Shown in pieces: positions 26,021 to 38,000 of a DNA stretch of 64,000 nucleotides (positions within the stretch are counted from its first letter, which is position 1; every line of letters begins with the position of its first letter). The translations under genes were made by a program, and so were the position numbers. The notes under the pieces were generated by a model, which was not told where the DNA came from, made no database searches, and saw only the letters and a program-made list of their open reading frames with translations. This DNA comes from Euglena gracilis (lineage: Eukaryota > Euglenida > Euglenophyceae > Euglenales), in the NCBI GenBank assembly GCA_039621445.1, contig CP154956.1:54416251-54480250 (forward strand), read 5' to 3'.

Positions 26021-29000
26021 CCGCCCTCCGCCACTGCTTCCCCTTCTTGGTGCTGGAGATCGCCGCCATCCTCCGGCACTACTCCCTGCGCCTTGAGGGG
26101 CGGTACTGGCCGCTGTGGCAGGGCCGCCCGAGGAGGCTTCTGCTCAAGGGTTAGAGTACCGCCCGGGGGGTTGGACTGCAGCTAATTTGGACCCCACTCA
26201 GGGGTCTTCTGGCAGGGTTATTTAGTGGAGTTTTTTCCCCCTTTGGCCAGCACAAAGAGCCGGAAATTTTTTGCTCACAACTTGCCAAATATGCTCATTT
26301 TTTTGGCAATTTTTTTGGGAGTTTTCTGGAAATCAGCCAAAAATAAAAGACACGTTGAATAGGGTACCCCATTTCCACTTCGTTTTGAAAAAAAGAGAAC
26401 ATTTATTTTCTAGTCGGGGGGCACCCCTGGACCTCCCAGGGAGGGAGGAGGGTAAGCTGGTGCTATTTTTTCCTGGTATCTAGTGTCCAGTAAACCCCCC
26501 AAAGACCCAGTTGCTGGAAACCTCCAGGGTGGGGGTCTTATTTTTGGGTTTCTTGTTTTTGGATTTTTCCTTGACCGACCCAGGCCCGAGGTAAAACATT
26601 TTTCAGGTTCCCAAAAACACTCAATTTTTTCCTTCGGCGCTTGCGCCATGTGTAAATTGGTGTAGGTTTGACATGCTTTTTGCAATTCAATATCTTAAAA
26701 TCTTGAAAATTTATCAAATTTGTGTAAACTCTCCCCTAATAGAAGCGCGTGTCCGCTACAAGCGCACCCCCCCAATTTTGATGGGACTTCTGAAGGATAT
26801 CAAAAAAATCGCGGAGGTTGGGTCCAAATAGAAGCGCACCCCCCTCTGCCGGAGTCGGCGGTCCGCTATAAGCACACCCGTGCTTCTATTAGGGGGGCGG
26901 GTTATGAGATTGGGAATTGGGAATTTATTTTTTTGGAACGTTTCCACCCTCCCCGACGCTTCGCGCCGTCAGGGGATCTTATTTATTATTATTATTATTG
27001 GATTTATTTATTTACGGTGTATTTTTGGATTTTTGCCGAATCTGCCCAGGGGATCTTATTTTGGGGGGTCTTATTTTTGGGGGGTTTGAAGGAACACCCC
27101 GTGGTCCTCAAGCAGAAACCTGTTCCTGAGCCTCTTTGCCTCCCTGGCCTTCTCCGAGCACTACAAGAAGTACGACCTCTTTGCCTGGCGTTGGCTCGTC
27201 ACCGTGAACGCCTCCCTGGCACAGGTGGCTGCCTCCACGGCTCCCAGCACTTTTTTTTCCAACTCCAGGCAAACTTCATATTTGTTGTTGTTTGTTTTTA
27301 TCCCTGCATCTGTTTTCTCCAAGTCTGCTGCTTGGAGTGAAACTTAAGCGGCCAAACTCGCACTCATGCTTTATTATGTTCTTTTCGAGGGATAGGGTCC
27401 AGGCTGCTGGTGTGCATTTTCACAGTTTTGCGGCGATGAACACCGGGGGAAAGGCCAAAATGTTGGTGTTTTTGGCACTCCGAAACATGGCGCCGAGTTC
27501 TGAAACCCCCCAGGAAGGAATTCCACAAATTACACAAAACTCCCTGTCTTATCCGGCGCATTTCCTGGGTGGCAACTGCCAGTGCCAGGTGGTGTTCTGG
27601 AGGCCGGGTCCCCCCTTTGCTTGCTTTTTGACTGCCTGCAGCAAGTGGCATTTTTGAAGTTTGTTGCAAGGAGTGTGTTTTGCAGGTTGAAACGGACAAC
27701 TAGAGTTTGGCATTACCCCATTTACGTTGAGGCTCTGTGGCACCCACACAATTTTTAAAACGATGTTCTTTTCCACGGTTGCGCGAACCATTTTTCAACC
27801 AACCAACAGGCTCCAACACCAGCTTTTCTTGGGGCTGAAGAATGAATGTTGTGGAACCTGGTGTTCCCTCGGTGTTGAACCCTTTCCCAAAAGCATTTCT
27901 GCATTTCTGTGTTCCGGAGTGGTTTATTTGCGCATTTGCGCAAAGGATCAAGCCAAGTGGCTCATTTTTGCTCTTGGACAAGATTTCCAAGAGTTATTCT
28001 TTGAAATTTCAACAGTGGGGATTTCTGTGACAAGAGGAGAGTGGAAACAGGAGCAGAGCACGTCCACGGAGTCGAGCTGCTGAGCTGTTTCTGCAGCATG
28101 TCTGAGTTGGTCAAAAAAGTGTGTCAGTGTATTGCACCATATCAGCCCTGAATGCGGAGGTTTTTAAGTCAGTAAACACATCCATTCGCAGGCAATGTAT
28201 TGAACCTCAATTTTCAATAAGAAGACCCAGGTAAAGGCCACCTTCCAACGCGTTTTTTAATGAGAAAGACCTTGAATTGTAATGATTTTTTTGGCAGGCG
28301 CCGATGCGCAAATTCGGCCCCAGAAGGCGGGTCTTTTGCCACATTTGATTTTCAGTAATTAAACGTGTTGACGTATTTGCACAATGAAGCAAATCCATCA
28401 TCTGCATGAATTGTGTTTGCATTCCTTTGCGAAAAATGCGGACCATTTCCAGAATTGAGAGGAACCGTCTATTTCAGTATTTGTGCAAACAGGCTGTTCC
28501 TGCAGTTACACAAGTGGGGACCTTCCTCATCAATTTGCCCCATCAACCCATCAACAACAACATCAACAACGTTTGCTGGAAAGATTTGGGGCAGGACCTG
28601 GTGCACGTTTCCATTCACTTTGGCTTCAGATGAAATTGGTGATTTCTCTGCAAAATTGTGCAAAAAAACACTTACATAATTGCACACGTGCCGTGTGGTA
28701 ACACCTGCTGTGGTACCCGATTTTGCCCTGATTTTCAAAGGTTTTGCACTTTCTCCTGTGCTCCTAGGGCACCAGCCACATCCCAACCACATTTCACAGG
28801 TCTGGGTGCCACTTACTAGGATTATAAAAAGTGGTACCCTTGCGCAAGTGCACAAAGGAATGAGCCAACTACGCGTTAAGTGCGAGTTTGGCCGCCTGAG
28901 TGATTTCGATTAAGAAAAATAATTCATTCTGAACCAGAATCTCCTCGTCCAATTTTCTGATTTCCCCTGTTTTGGTAACTTTTCTTAGGGCACTGGTTGA

Positions 29001-32000
29001 TTTTCCGGCCAAATCACTTCGCATTTTGAGTCAAGAAAATTTTGATTTTGGTGTCAAAAAAAACGACAATGGAAAGTTGCCATTGGTGCAAGGCCCTTTT
29101 TAAAGCGTTTCTGGTGTTTCCTGTTTGCAGTGTCTTGATAAACGGGCCACGTCTCTGAGAAAGTGCACACCTGACACCCATTGCATTTTTTCTTGGGTTT
29201 GGGTGGAAAAAAAGGTTCAGGGTGCTTGAAGAAAGGATCCTTTAAGGCTTTTTGAGAGGAGTGTACATTTATTAAGGACGCCGTTTTGGCTGGGGTGCAC
29301 ACTTGTTTGGGAACTGCACATTTACTGGGCAGTTTCGTAAAAAAAATTCGTAAAATATATAAGGTATTTTTTTTTTGTTTTCTGTGATCATTTTTTTTAT
29401 TTCCTTGCAAGTCTTGTATGCATCTCTCCTTCAAAAAAAGAACCCCATATGGCGACCCTCACAGCATGCCAACTCAAGTTTATCAGGGCAAGGCGAGGAA
29501 ATTTGTGATGGGTTGTGCAAAATTGGATGAGAGAAGCCCCAGTCTGCAGTTTAATGATTCTACCTGCAAACTCGTCATTGAGATTGGTTTCTGAGTTGAT
29601 AAAGAAAATTCTGAAGAATATTCACCCAAGGTAAATGGAAACCTCTTTTCCAGGTTTCATTCACAGGGCATTTATTTTGCAACATTAACACAACCATCAG
29701 AACAGCGCAATATTTCTGTTCATCCATTTCCAATTCAGGACGGCTGGGAGTGGCCCCTCACCCACCACTACCTCTACAACATGGCGCAGTACTGCCGAGG
29801 CTGCCTCGCGGAACGGCGCGTGCTCGGCCTGCACGTGGCCCATATGTGTATCGAGCAGCTGGTGGAGCTGCTGCGGATGTGCGAGGAGCGGGACTCGGCC
29901 GACCTGGCGGTGGCCAAGGCGGTGTACTACCTGGTCGACATCTTCGACAGTCTCATCCACGCCCAGAAGGCCCCCGAAGTCTGCGAGGTGCTGAGGTGTG
30001 CCGCCCGTTTTCCCTTTGCCATGTGCGCTGCCATCAGCGTGGAGGAGACCTCCCTTCTTTTTGAGTTGCGGCTCCAGTTGTGCGTGGCGCAGGGATGGCT
30101 CGTTTTTGATGGGGGTTGGTTTGTTGCCCCGTCTTGCCTCTCCCTCCGCCTCTGTCCCCACAGGATGCTGTTTGTAGACCGCTCCTCCCGGCACGCCCAG
30201 TGGCTGGAGGCGTACACCCGGGAGCTGCTGCGGGAGAGCTATGCGGCCTCCGAGCTGGCGCGCTGGACCTCACGGGAGGAGGACCTGACCGACCACGACC
30301 AGCTGACTGGTGCGATGCCAGCGCTGCCAGAAGTTGAGACCGACATGGACAGCGAGGTCTGTCAGAATGCCCCGTAATGTGCAGGGGGGTAAAAGATGCA
30401 AGTTGCATAATTTTGCATTTTTGCCTCAGCCAAAAAACTTAATTTTTTGTAAGGAAAGTTTTGCATTTTTTACATTTACATTTTTTGCTGTATTTTGTCA
30501 TTTTTTTGTGATAGTTTGTGCAAACAAACACCAGATGTCCCAGATTTCTTCCATGTTTCCCATACATCCCGAAGCTGCATATCCATGTATATTTGGTTAA
30601 TTTTGCATCACAAGTGGTGGCATAGAGAAATGCACGTGCACGCAACTGCTTGCCACTATGGAATTTTTGCATTGGCTTTTTTTGCTGTGCCATTTTTCTT
30701 TTCTTTTTAATGCAAGGCACTCTTTTGCTGAAGCTTTATGTTCTGCTTTTGGTTGGTGAAAATTTTGGCAACCACTCCACCGAAATCTTTGGACCATAGA
30801 GGGAGATTTCGTCCACAGCCGTCCACAGCCATCCTCAGCTGTCCTCAGCCGTTCACACAAATCCAGGGGGATTTCAGTGCCAAGTGATTTGTCTTAATCC
30901 CATCGCCTCTGGCACCAGTGGTGGATGATGTCCAAATCGTTCTCTGCCATTTCTTTTTGTGTTGGCCCTTTGCCTGAGTCACACTTGTGTGCTCGTACAC
31001 TTGCTAAATGGGTGGCTCAAAGTGCACTGCCCATTTTGTGCCATCGGCAGGGTTGCAAGTCCCAAGACAGTCAAAGTTCACTGTATGGGGTAACACCATT
31101 CCTCTGCTGTTTCAAAATGAATTTCTTTTCCTGAAAGTGCCCCAAAATGTCTTTTTGTCACAAAGACCCACCCACGTTACAGAGGGGGAGGTGCTATGCA
31201 ATACAAAAAAGCAAACGAAAGAATTACGAGTTCCTTGGGATTTTTTCTCCCAAGCCAGGGATGTGCATTTTTCTTCTGGAGAGGCCAAGTCCTCCTCGGC
31301 AAGCACCTATGGCCATCCCAAGCTTTTGCCCCTGTGGACGGCTGTGGTGGGCGGCCATAGTGGTGCAAGGAAACTGGGTGTTTCACAGCGATTTTTGCTC
31401 GATTTGAAAGGAATATCTGTATCAGATTTCCTTTTAACTCGGCGGACCCCCCCAGAGGTCCGAGGGTCTTAGGCATGGGGGCTGTATGGTGTTAGGTTTG
31501 TGTATGAGGTCTTCGGTATTTTTTTTGGAAATTGTCTTCAGAGGGCCCATTTTTGTTTGTGGACTCCGCCTGGGTAGGTGTGGACCTCCCCCACCCCTGG
31601 GTGGGTCTCAAACCATCCTGCTCTGTGTCCAAGCCCCACGTTTCTAGGAGGACCGCAAAGGACTGAAGACAGTGCCTCATCCTCCCCAATGCAACTGGAG
31701 GGCCATGCCGTTGTTTTAGTCTTCGTCGTTTTGTGATTTGGTCCCCCCCCCCCCCCCCACTGCACTGCTGACCCAGCCTTGGCAATTGGGGCATCGGGCA
31801 ACGTTCTTGGCGAAGTGCAGGCACAAAAGGGCCTGGGCGCCCGCTCCCTCCTGCCCACTGCCTCCTCGCCACAGGTGGGGGACCTCTTCTTTCAGTGGCA
31901 GGAGCACTTGGGCCTGGGTGGGCCGTACCTGCTGCTGCCGCACCTCTTCTCCCTGGAGCGCTGCCGGCAGCGGTTGGTGCTGCACCAGCACTCACTGCTG

Positions 32001-35000
32001 TACCTGATTGAGTCGCGGGGCGGAGGCAATGGCCCGGATGGCACAGAAGGAGGATGTCGCATGTGTGCAGCTGTTTTTGTATATGCTTTAAAATCATTGT
32101 CCCGTCTTCAGTAGGATTCTTTTTTTGCATTCAAATCAAAGCGCTTTTCGCATTTGCAGCTCCAGCCGTCAAGTGCGAAGAAGAATGGGAGCAGCAGAAA
32201 AAAGCTTCCACCGTGCTGGGAGAATAGGGTCGAGATGCGCTGGCGACGCAGTACCTTCCCCCCATGCAGCACTATTCTGTCTTTTTTCCTTTCAAGGGCT
32301 GAGAAGCAAGAAGCAGTGCTGGCGACGTTCAACCACCTCGTCAGTCCCAAGCAGGCATCACCAGCAGAATGGCAGAACGACAGAAGGGGGAGGAAGAGCT
32401 CTATCCAACGACAACACCATTTTTCAACCAATCCCCCCCCCCAAACATTCCCTCCCAGGAATATTATTTGGCCAGCCGAAGTCCTCCCCCAGGGGGGGGG
32501 GATATTGTTTGGAAAAAAATTGTAGTTAATTTTTGGTGTAAAATTTTGACCGCAATGGAATGTGTCAATGTTGACCACCATCAAAATCCATGGTGCAATT
32601 TTTTTGTCACAGAAATGTGCAATTTGTTATTTTCCCTTCTATTTCAATCTTAACATGGTAGAAATCATTAAAATTTTCCACTCCCCTAAATAATATCCCC
32701 CCTGGGACCTAACTTCGGCCGCCCAAATAATACCCCCTCCCAATTCTTCATTGACCGCCACTGAAAAAAATTCCAATGAGTTCCAATAACTGCTGGAACC
32801 ATATTTTTGTGGATATTATTTGGGTGGGTTTACCCGAACCCGGACCACCGTTGCAACCCAAGCTGCGCAACAAAATTGCGGCAAGTTTGTTGTCCTGATG
32901 CGGCCCCGAGGAGGAGGCCCATGGACTGGGGAGGAGGTTGGCGCCTGGCCTTGGCGAGGGGGAGATGGTGAAGTTTCTCAGCAACGGCCCGGCGGACCAC
33001 CAGTTCCTGGTGAAGGCAGAGATGCTGAAGTTCCTGTGCGCGCTGCTGGCGGCGCCGGCCTCGCCGTTTCTGGCGATGGACACGTTCTGCAACTCCGCCA
33101 TCAGGTGGGTGGCGTTGGGCCTGTTGCGCCTCCTGGAACGTTACCTCAGCCGGACCCTGGATGGCTGCCGACCGTCCGGGGTCCAGCCAGCCAGCACTGT
33201 TTTTTTCCAGCCCGCAGCTCCCAGCTTGGCCGTGGACCCCCCCCCAGGCTGAACCGATTTTTTGGGGGTGAAAGTGCCAATAGTCTTTGAAACAGGTGTA
33301 AAAATGGTCAAAAATGGCAGTTCTGAGAGTTTTGGGGGTTTACCTCAAATATTTTGACTGAAAAATCACCTCCCCAATAAAGTTTGCATTACCCTAAAGC
33401 TTTGAGCACCCAAATAACTTGCTGGGAGAAGGCCGAAAAAAAAAGATCCGTAAAAATAAGTTCCCCTCACACTCGGAATCGTTGAGAGATTTGTTTGCTA
33501 ACGTTGTGTTTTCTTTTAGAATAATGCTTTTAGTAATCGGACAGCACAACATTGTGATATTTCTCGCTACCGACTCCTGATTTTCCGGACAGATGCTTCA
33601 TTTTTCACATTGTTCATTATTGATGGACCAAAATTCGATATAAGGAGAGCGTACGAACTTAGGTTGGGACCCTCGGAGCCCCACGGTGCGGACCAACCCA
33701 GGGGGTCCCGAACCCAAAAGGTCAAACTTCTCTTTCCAGCACTTCGCGCCAGACTTTTTTGGCGTCTTTGGCAAATTTTTGCCCAAAAGTGCCCAAAATG
33801 GTATTCTTGCTGATGGGGGGCAAAATTCAGTTACCCGGACTGTGTCACTGTTTATTGTTCAGGTGATGGGGGGGGCCCACCTGCCGTTACATAAAACCCT
33901 TGGTAGGTCCCCAAAAAGGTCCATTTGCTTGGGGGGAGAAATTCTCTTCATGCATCAATGTGCACCTGTGCGCTGAGTTCTCTTTGGTCAAACTTCTCCT
34001 TCCCCGGTGTTGTGGCGGGTGGGGGGATGGACCCCCCAGTCCGGCCTTCCCGGACAGCTCTGGCCCGGGGAGACCAGCGGCACTTTCCGAACGCCTGCCT
34101 GTGGCAGGTTCCACTACCTCAGCTTCCTGCACCTCTACACCGGCGACAGTGCCAAGCCCGGCCCCCACCCGCGGGAGATGCGGCTCTGCGAGCTCCACCT
34201 CCGCGTCCTGCTCACCCTCTCCGTCCACAAGACCGCGTACATCACCCAGACAATGCACAAACTGCAGGTCTCCCCTCACTGCGACAGTGTGACCCCTGGT
34301 TGGGTTTCTTTGCGATGCACCTGTTTTTTTTTTTTGTTAACAGAAAGTGAGGAAAATCGCCAGCAGCTGCGCAGGTGTCGAGCTGTCTAATTTGATGGGC
34401 CTTGCACTGTCCCACCCGCACGCGTGGCGATGGCACGGCAAACAGGCAACTCACAGACAGCGCCCGCCGGCCCGCCGGCATGGTCCGTTTGTGAAACCAA
34501 CCCCCAGAGTGTGTTCAGAGCGTTGGGCTGGTTGCCAGCACCTGCTGAGGAACGCACCACCCGACGCCGCGGTGGACCCCCGCCCCCCGTCACAGGTGGT
34601 GCCGTTCCTGGCGCACGAGGTGCAGCTGGAGGCGGCGTTCCTCGGCCGGCGGCAGCACTACCTCGCCCTGCTGGAGCAGCAGCTGCGGGAGAAGGACGAC
34701 AGCCACGGCAGCGATGACGATCCACTGAGCGGCGGCAGCGGCAGCGGCAGCAGCGGGCAGGGCCGCCTGTGGAACAGCCAGTGGGTCAAACCTGCAGTGT
34801 AGTAGTTCTTTTTTTTTTGAGGAAGAAATAGTTTTTGTTCACATCCAGTGATTCCTGAAACTCGCAGGTGCATGCATGCATCAATGGGTATGCGAGCTTT
34901 TGAACGTAGGTTCCTCCCAGAAAGGAATTTGATGTCCTACTCACCCCACACGGGCCTGTCGGCAAGAGGGATGGAAGGCCGTCTCCCCTTGAAGGAATGC

Positions 35001-38000
35001 CTGCCTCCCAGCCAGGCCTCGGCTCCCTTTGCCGCGATCTCTGCCATGCCGCATATGGACCAAATTGGTCCATGTCGGCAACCTCCTCCACACGTCCAAC
35101 CCCTCTCCCACCCTTGACCTCCACCGTTGGACCACCAGACTGGACCCGGCAACCCCTTCTGTCCTCCGGAAATGTGGGTCGGACCGCATCGCCCCATCAC
35201 ATGTGTCTCCTGGAGCCCGGGCCTGCCCCCGGCCCAGCGGCCTCCTCCCCCCGGGCGGGGAGGAGGAGGGCAGCCCGACCAGGGCCGTCCTGAGTCCCAA
35301 GCGGGGGGCGGCCAAGGTGCCCCCCTTGGAACACCTGGGCCCGCTGCGGCGCCTGTCCGTCACGATGGCCCCCGGCGCAGGAGCACCCACGCAGGTCTCT
35401 GCGAATCCCACATTTGCCCTGTAGTGGAATTGGGAAGTGAGCTTCCTCCACGGCAATTTTCCGTGTTTCTTTCGATGGTCATTGCAAGTCATTGATAGTC
35501 ATTGCAATCTGCCATGGTTTGCGGCGTTCCTTGCTCAGTTGCTGGGAGCCGCTCCCGTCCCTGGTCATATTCAGTTCTCGGGCATCTGCGTGTCGTGTGC
35601 GCAGGAAAGGAGACTCTCCATCGGGACCGCCAAGCCCCTGGGGTTGGGCGGTTCCGCCCCGGGGAATCCGACCACGCAGTCGCCGCGGCCGAAGCGGCCG
35701 TTCATCCCGCCGCTGAAGCTCGGGGCACACGTGAAGGTGCACACCCTGCACCATGCGCCTGGGTGCCGTGCCCGTCTGGCACATCCGCCCTCTCCCTGTA
35801 CCTCCTGCCCCCCGACCCCAGGCGCTTGGCTCATCTTTTCATGCAAACTTGGCAGCCCGAACGTTGGCCTTTGGTCTTAACTTGCAACCTGTCCCCCCTT
35901 TTTAGGCTTTTTGACCTATTTTGCCCTTGGCCCGCCGAAATTCTTAACATTAAACTTAAAACATGCGAATTTGGACCCCTAAGTTGTCCCTTCAAGCCTG
36001 AGTTTAAGAAGTGGCCTGGCCAAGCGCCCTGGGGGATTCGGCGTGTTCTCGCGCTATGTTTCCACGCTGTGCGGGGCTTCCCTTCTCCCGGCTCTTCGCA
36101 GGCCCATAGCTGGGGCGTGCAGGGCGGCTTTGTGGAGGAGGGAGAGCTGTCGGCGGCCTCCCGGGTGCCAAGCGCGGCTGTCCTTCCGCTGGCCAGCGCC
36201 CGGAAGGTGGGCGTTGCCTGGTTTTGGCATGGCTGGGCTGGGCGTTGCGGTCAATGTCTGCCGATGAGGGAAACCATCGGTAATGTTTCTGTGAACAGGA
36301 AGAGTCAACGATCAGTCATATGTGGTAGTTTACGATGCCTTTAAGCCCTTGGTCCTGACCATAACTCTTTTAACCACGGTGCACTGTGCAAACCCTCGGC
36401 ATTTTTCTGGGGCTCAGGGCATCGCTTAGGGAGAGGGTGTGGACCAACAGAGGGGGGGTCAGCAGTACACTCGACTCCATCGGCCATTTTTCTACCCTTG
36501 ACCCTCTGGGGTATGGGAAAGTGGTCGTAACATTCTTCCTTCTTTAAAATCGTCGGCTACTTGTCCTTTACCCCCACACTTTTCTTGAGGAGGCCTGTCC
36601 CGTCATTCCCAGCCCCCCTATGCCCTGGTCCACTTAGAATCCCCTGTACAGTAGCTCCGGCCTTGACTGGGTTTCATCCCCCCTTTGGTCGTGACCCCTC
36701 GGTGCTTGGTTGGTCCCCCAGCTATTCGTTTTACTTTTTAATGGCCACATTTTTGCCTTGCATGGAGGGCCTTTCCCTGGTCCATATTGCCTTATGTCCC
36801 CCCCGTCACCACTATGGCCGGGTTTTGTTCTCGATTTGTTTCCCTTGGCATTCCTTCCCCTCACTTTTCATGAAACTGTTGCCTCCTGCCATTCTGTTTT
36901 CGCCGTCTGAACCATTTTGGTTTACCCAGTTTTTTTATGTTATGCCATTGCTTTTGACATTATTTTGAGGCTTTGTTTCTTGTCCGACCCCCTCCAGTCC
37001 CCTGCATACTCCTTCACCTCTTTCTCGTCCCCCGCAGACGCCCGCTCCGTCGTCCCGCACCCCCTCCTCCCCTCCCCCTGTTCCCTCTCAGCCCCGCGCT
37101 GGGGGGGCAGCAGCCCAGCTGCCCCGTCACCCGCTGTGGGTGGGGCCGCGTTCATCGAGCCACTCACAAGGACGATGGACACGGGAGGAGAGGTTTGTCG
37201 GGCGACCTTTTGGTCCCCCAGCCCATGTGTTCCTCCTGGGTTGGGAAAACCAGGGGGGGGGGGGGAGGGGGTGTTGGGGGGGGGGGTCTTCTTTCCTTCT
37301 TCTTCTTTTGAGGGCTGGTCTTTCCAGCCATGTCCCATCGACGAGTTTTAATTCAGTCTGCCAACAGTTTTCACCTTGATAGGCACAAAGGGTCAAGAAT
37401 GGCAAAGTGTCGATAACATGCTGCCCAGCTCAAATCTCAGGTAAAAATCTGCCTTTTTTTTTGCAAATTTAGCTTTTTGGGGGCTATTTTTGCAGTTTCG
37501 ATTTTTTTGGGCACCAAACCGTTTGGTCCCAGTTCCAGCCGGGGGACCCCTATGGGGGGAAGGAGCCATCCCATATTTTCCAGCCTCTGAGCCACAGAGT
37601 CGTCAAGCAATACCCTGATTGGGTGTATATTAATCGTTTTCACAAAACAGTCAAAACCCAAGCATTCGGTGATTTGAAGGAATTTAATGGCACACCATTT
37701 TTTTGGATTTTGTTCATCACTTCGGCAACATATTATCAGTTATATTTTCACATATTGAGATACAGTCTTGAAAGCACAATGACATGAGGATTTGATTTCA
37801 TCATATTGCATTTCGTTTTTCACGTTACCAAGCTCTTTGGGATGACCCGATGAGTGGTGGTGTTGTCAATTCTGAGCCATTTTTTTTCTTTCTCATGGGA
37901 TGCCTCGATTATTTCCATTTTCAAGGAACTACCTTTTTTTTAATTCAAATTTTCCAAGTTTCCAAACCAGTTTTTGCCAATTTTTAATTATTTTTCTGAC

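Noticed and set aside
25514-26185. Cys/Val/Leu open frames through the GT/TTGTG array joined to the 26.02 kb exon
   Set aside because: The array is simple sequence. The phase from the only upstream AG does not fit the exon frame, so inclusion of the array in the protein is unlikely.
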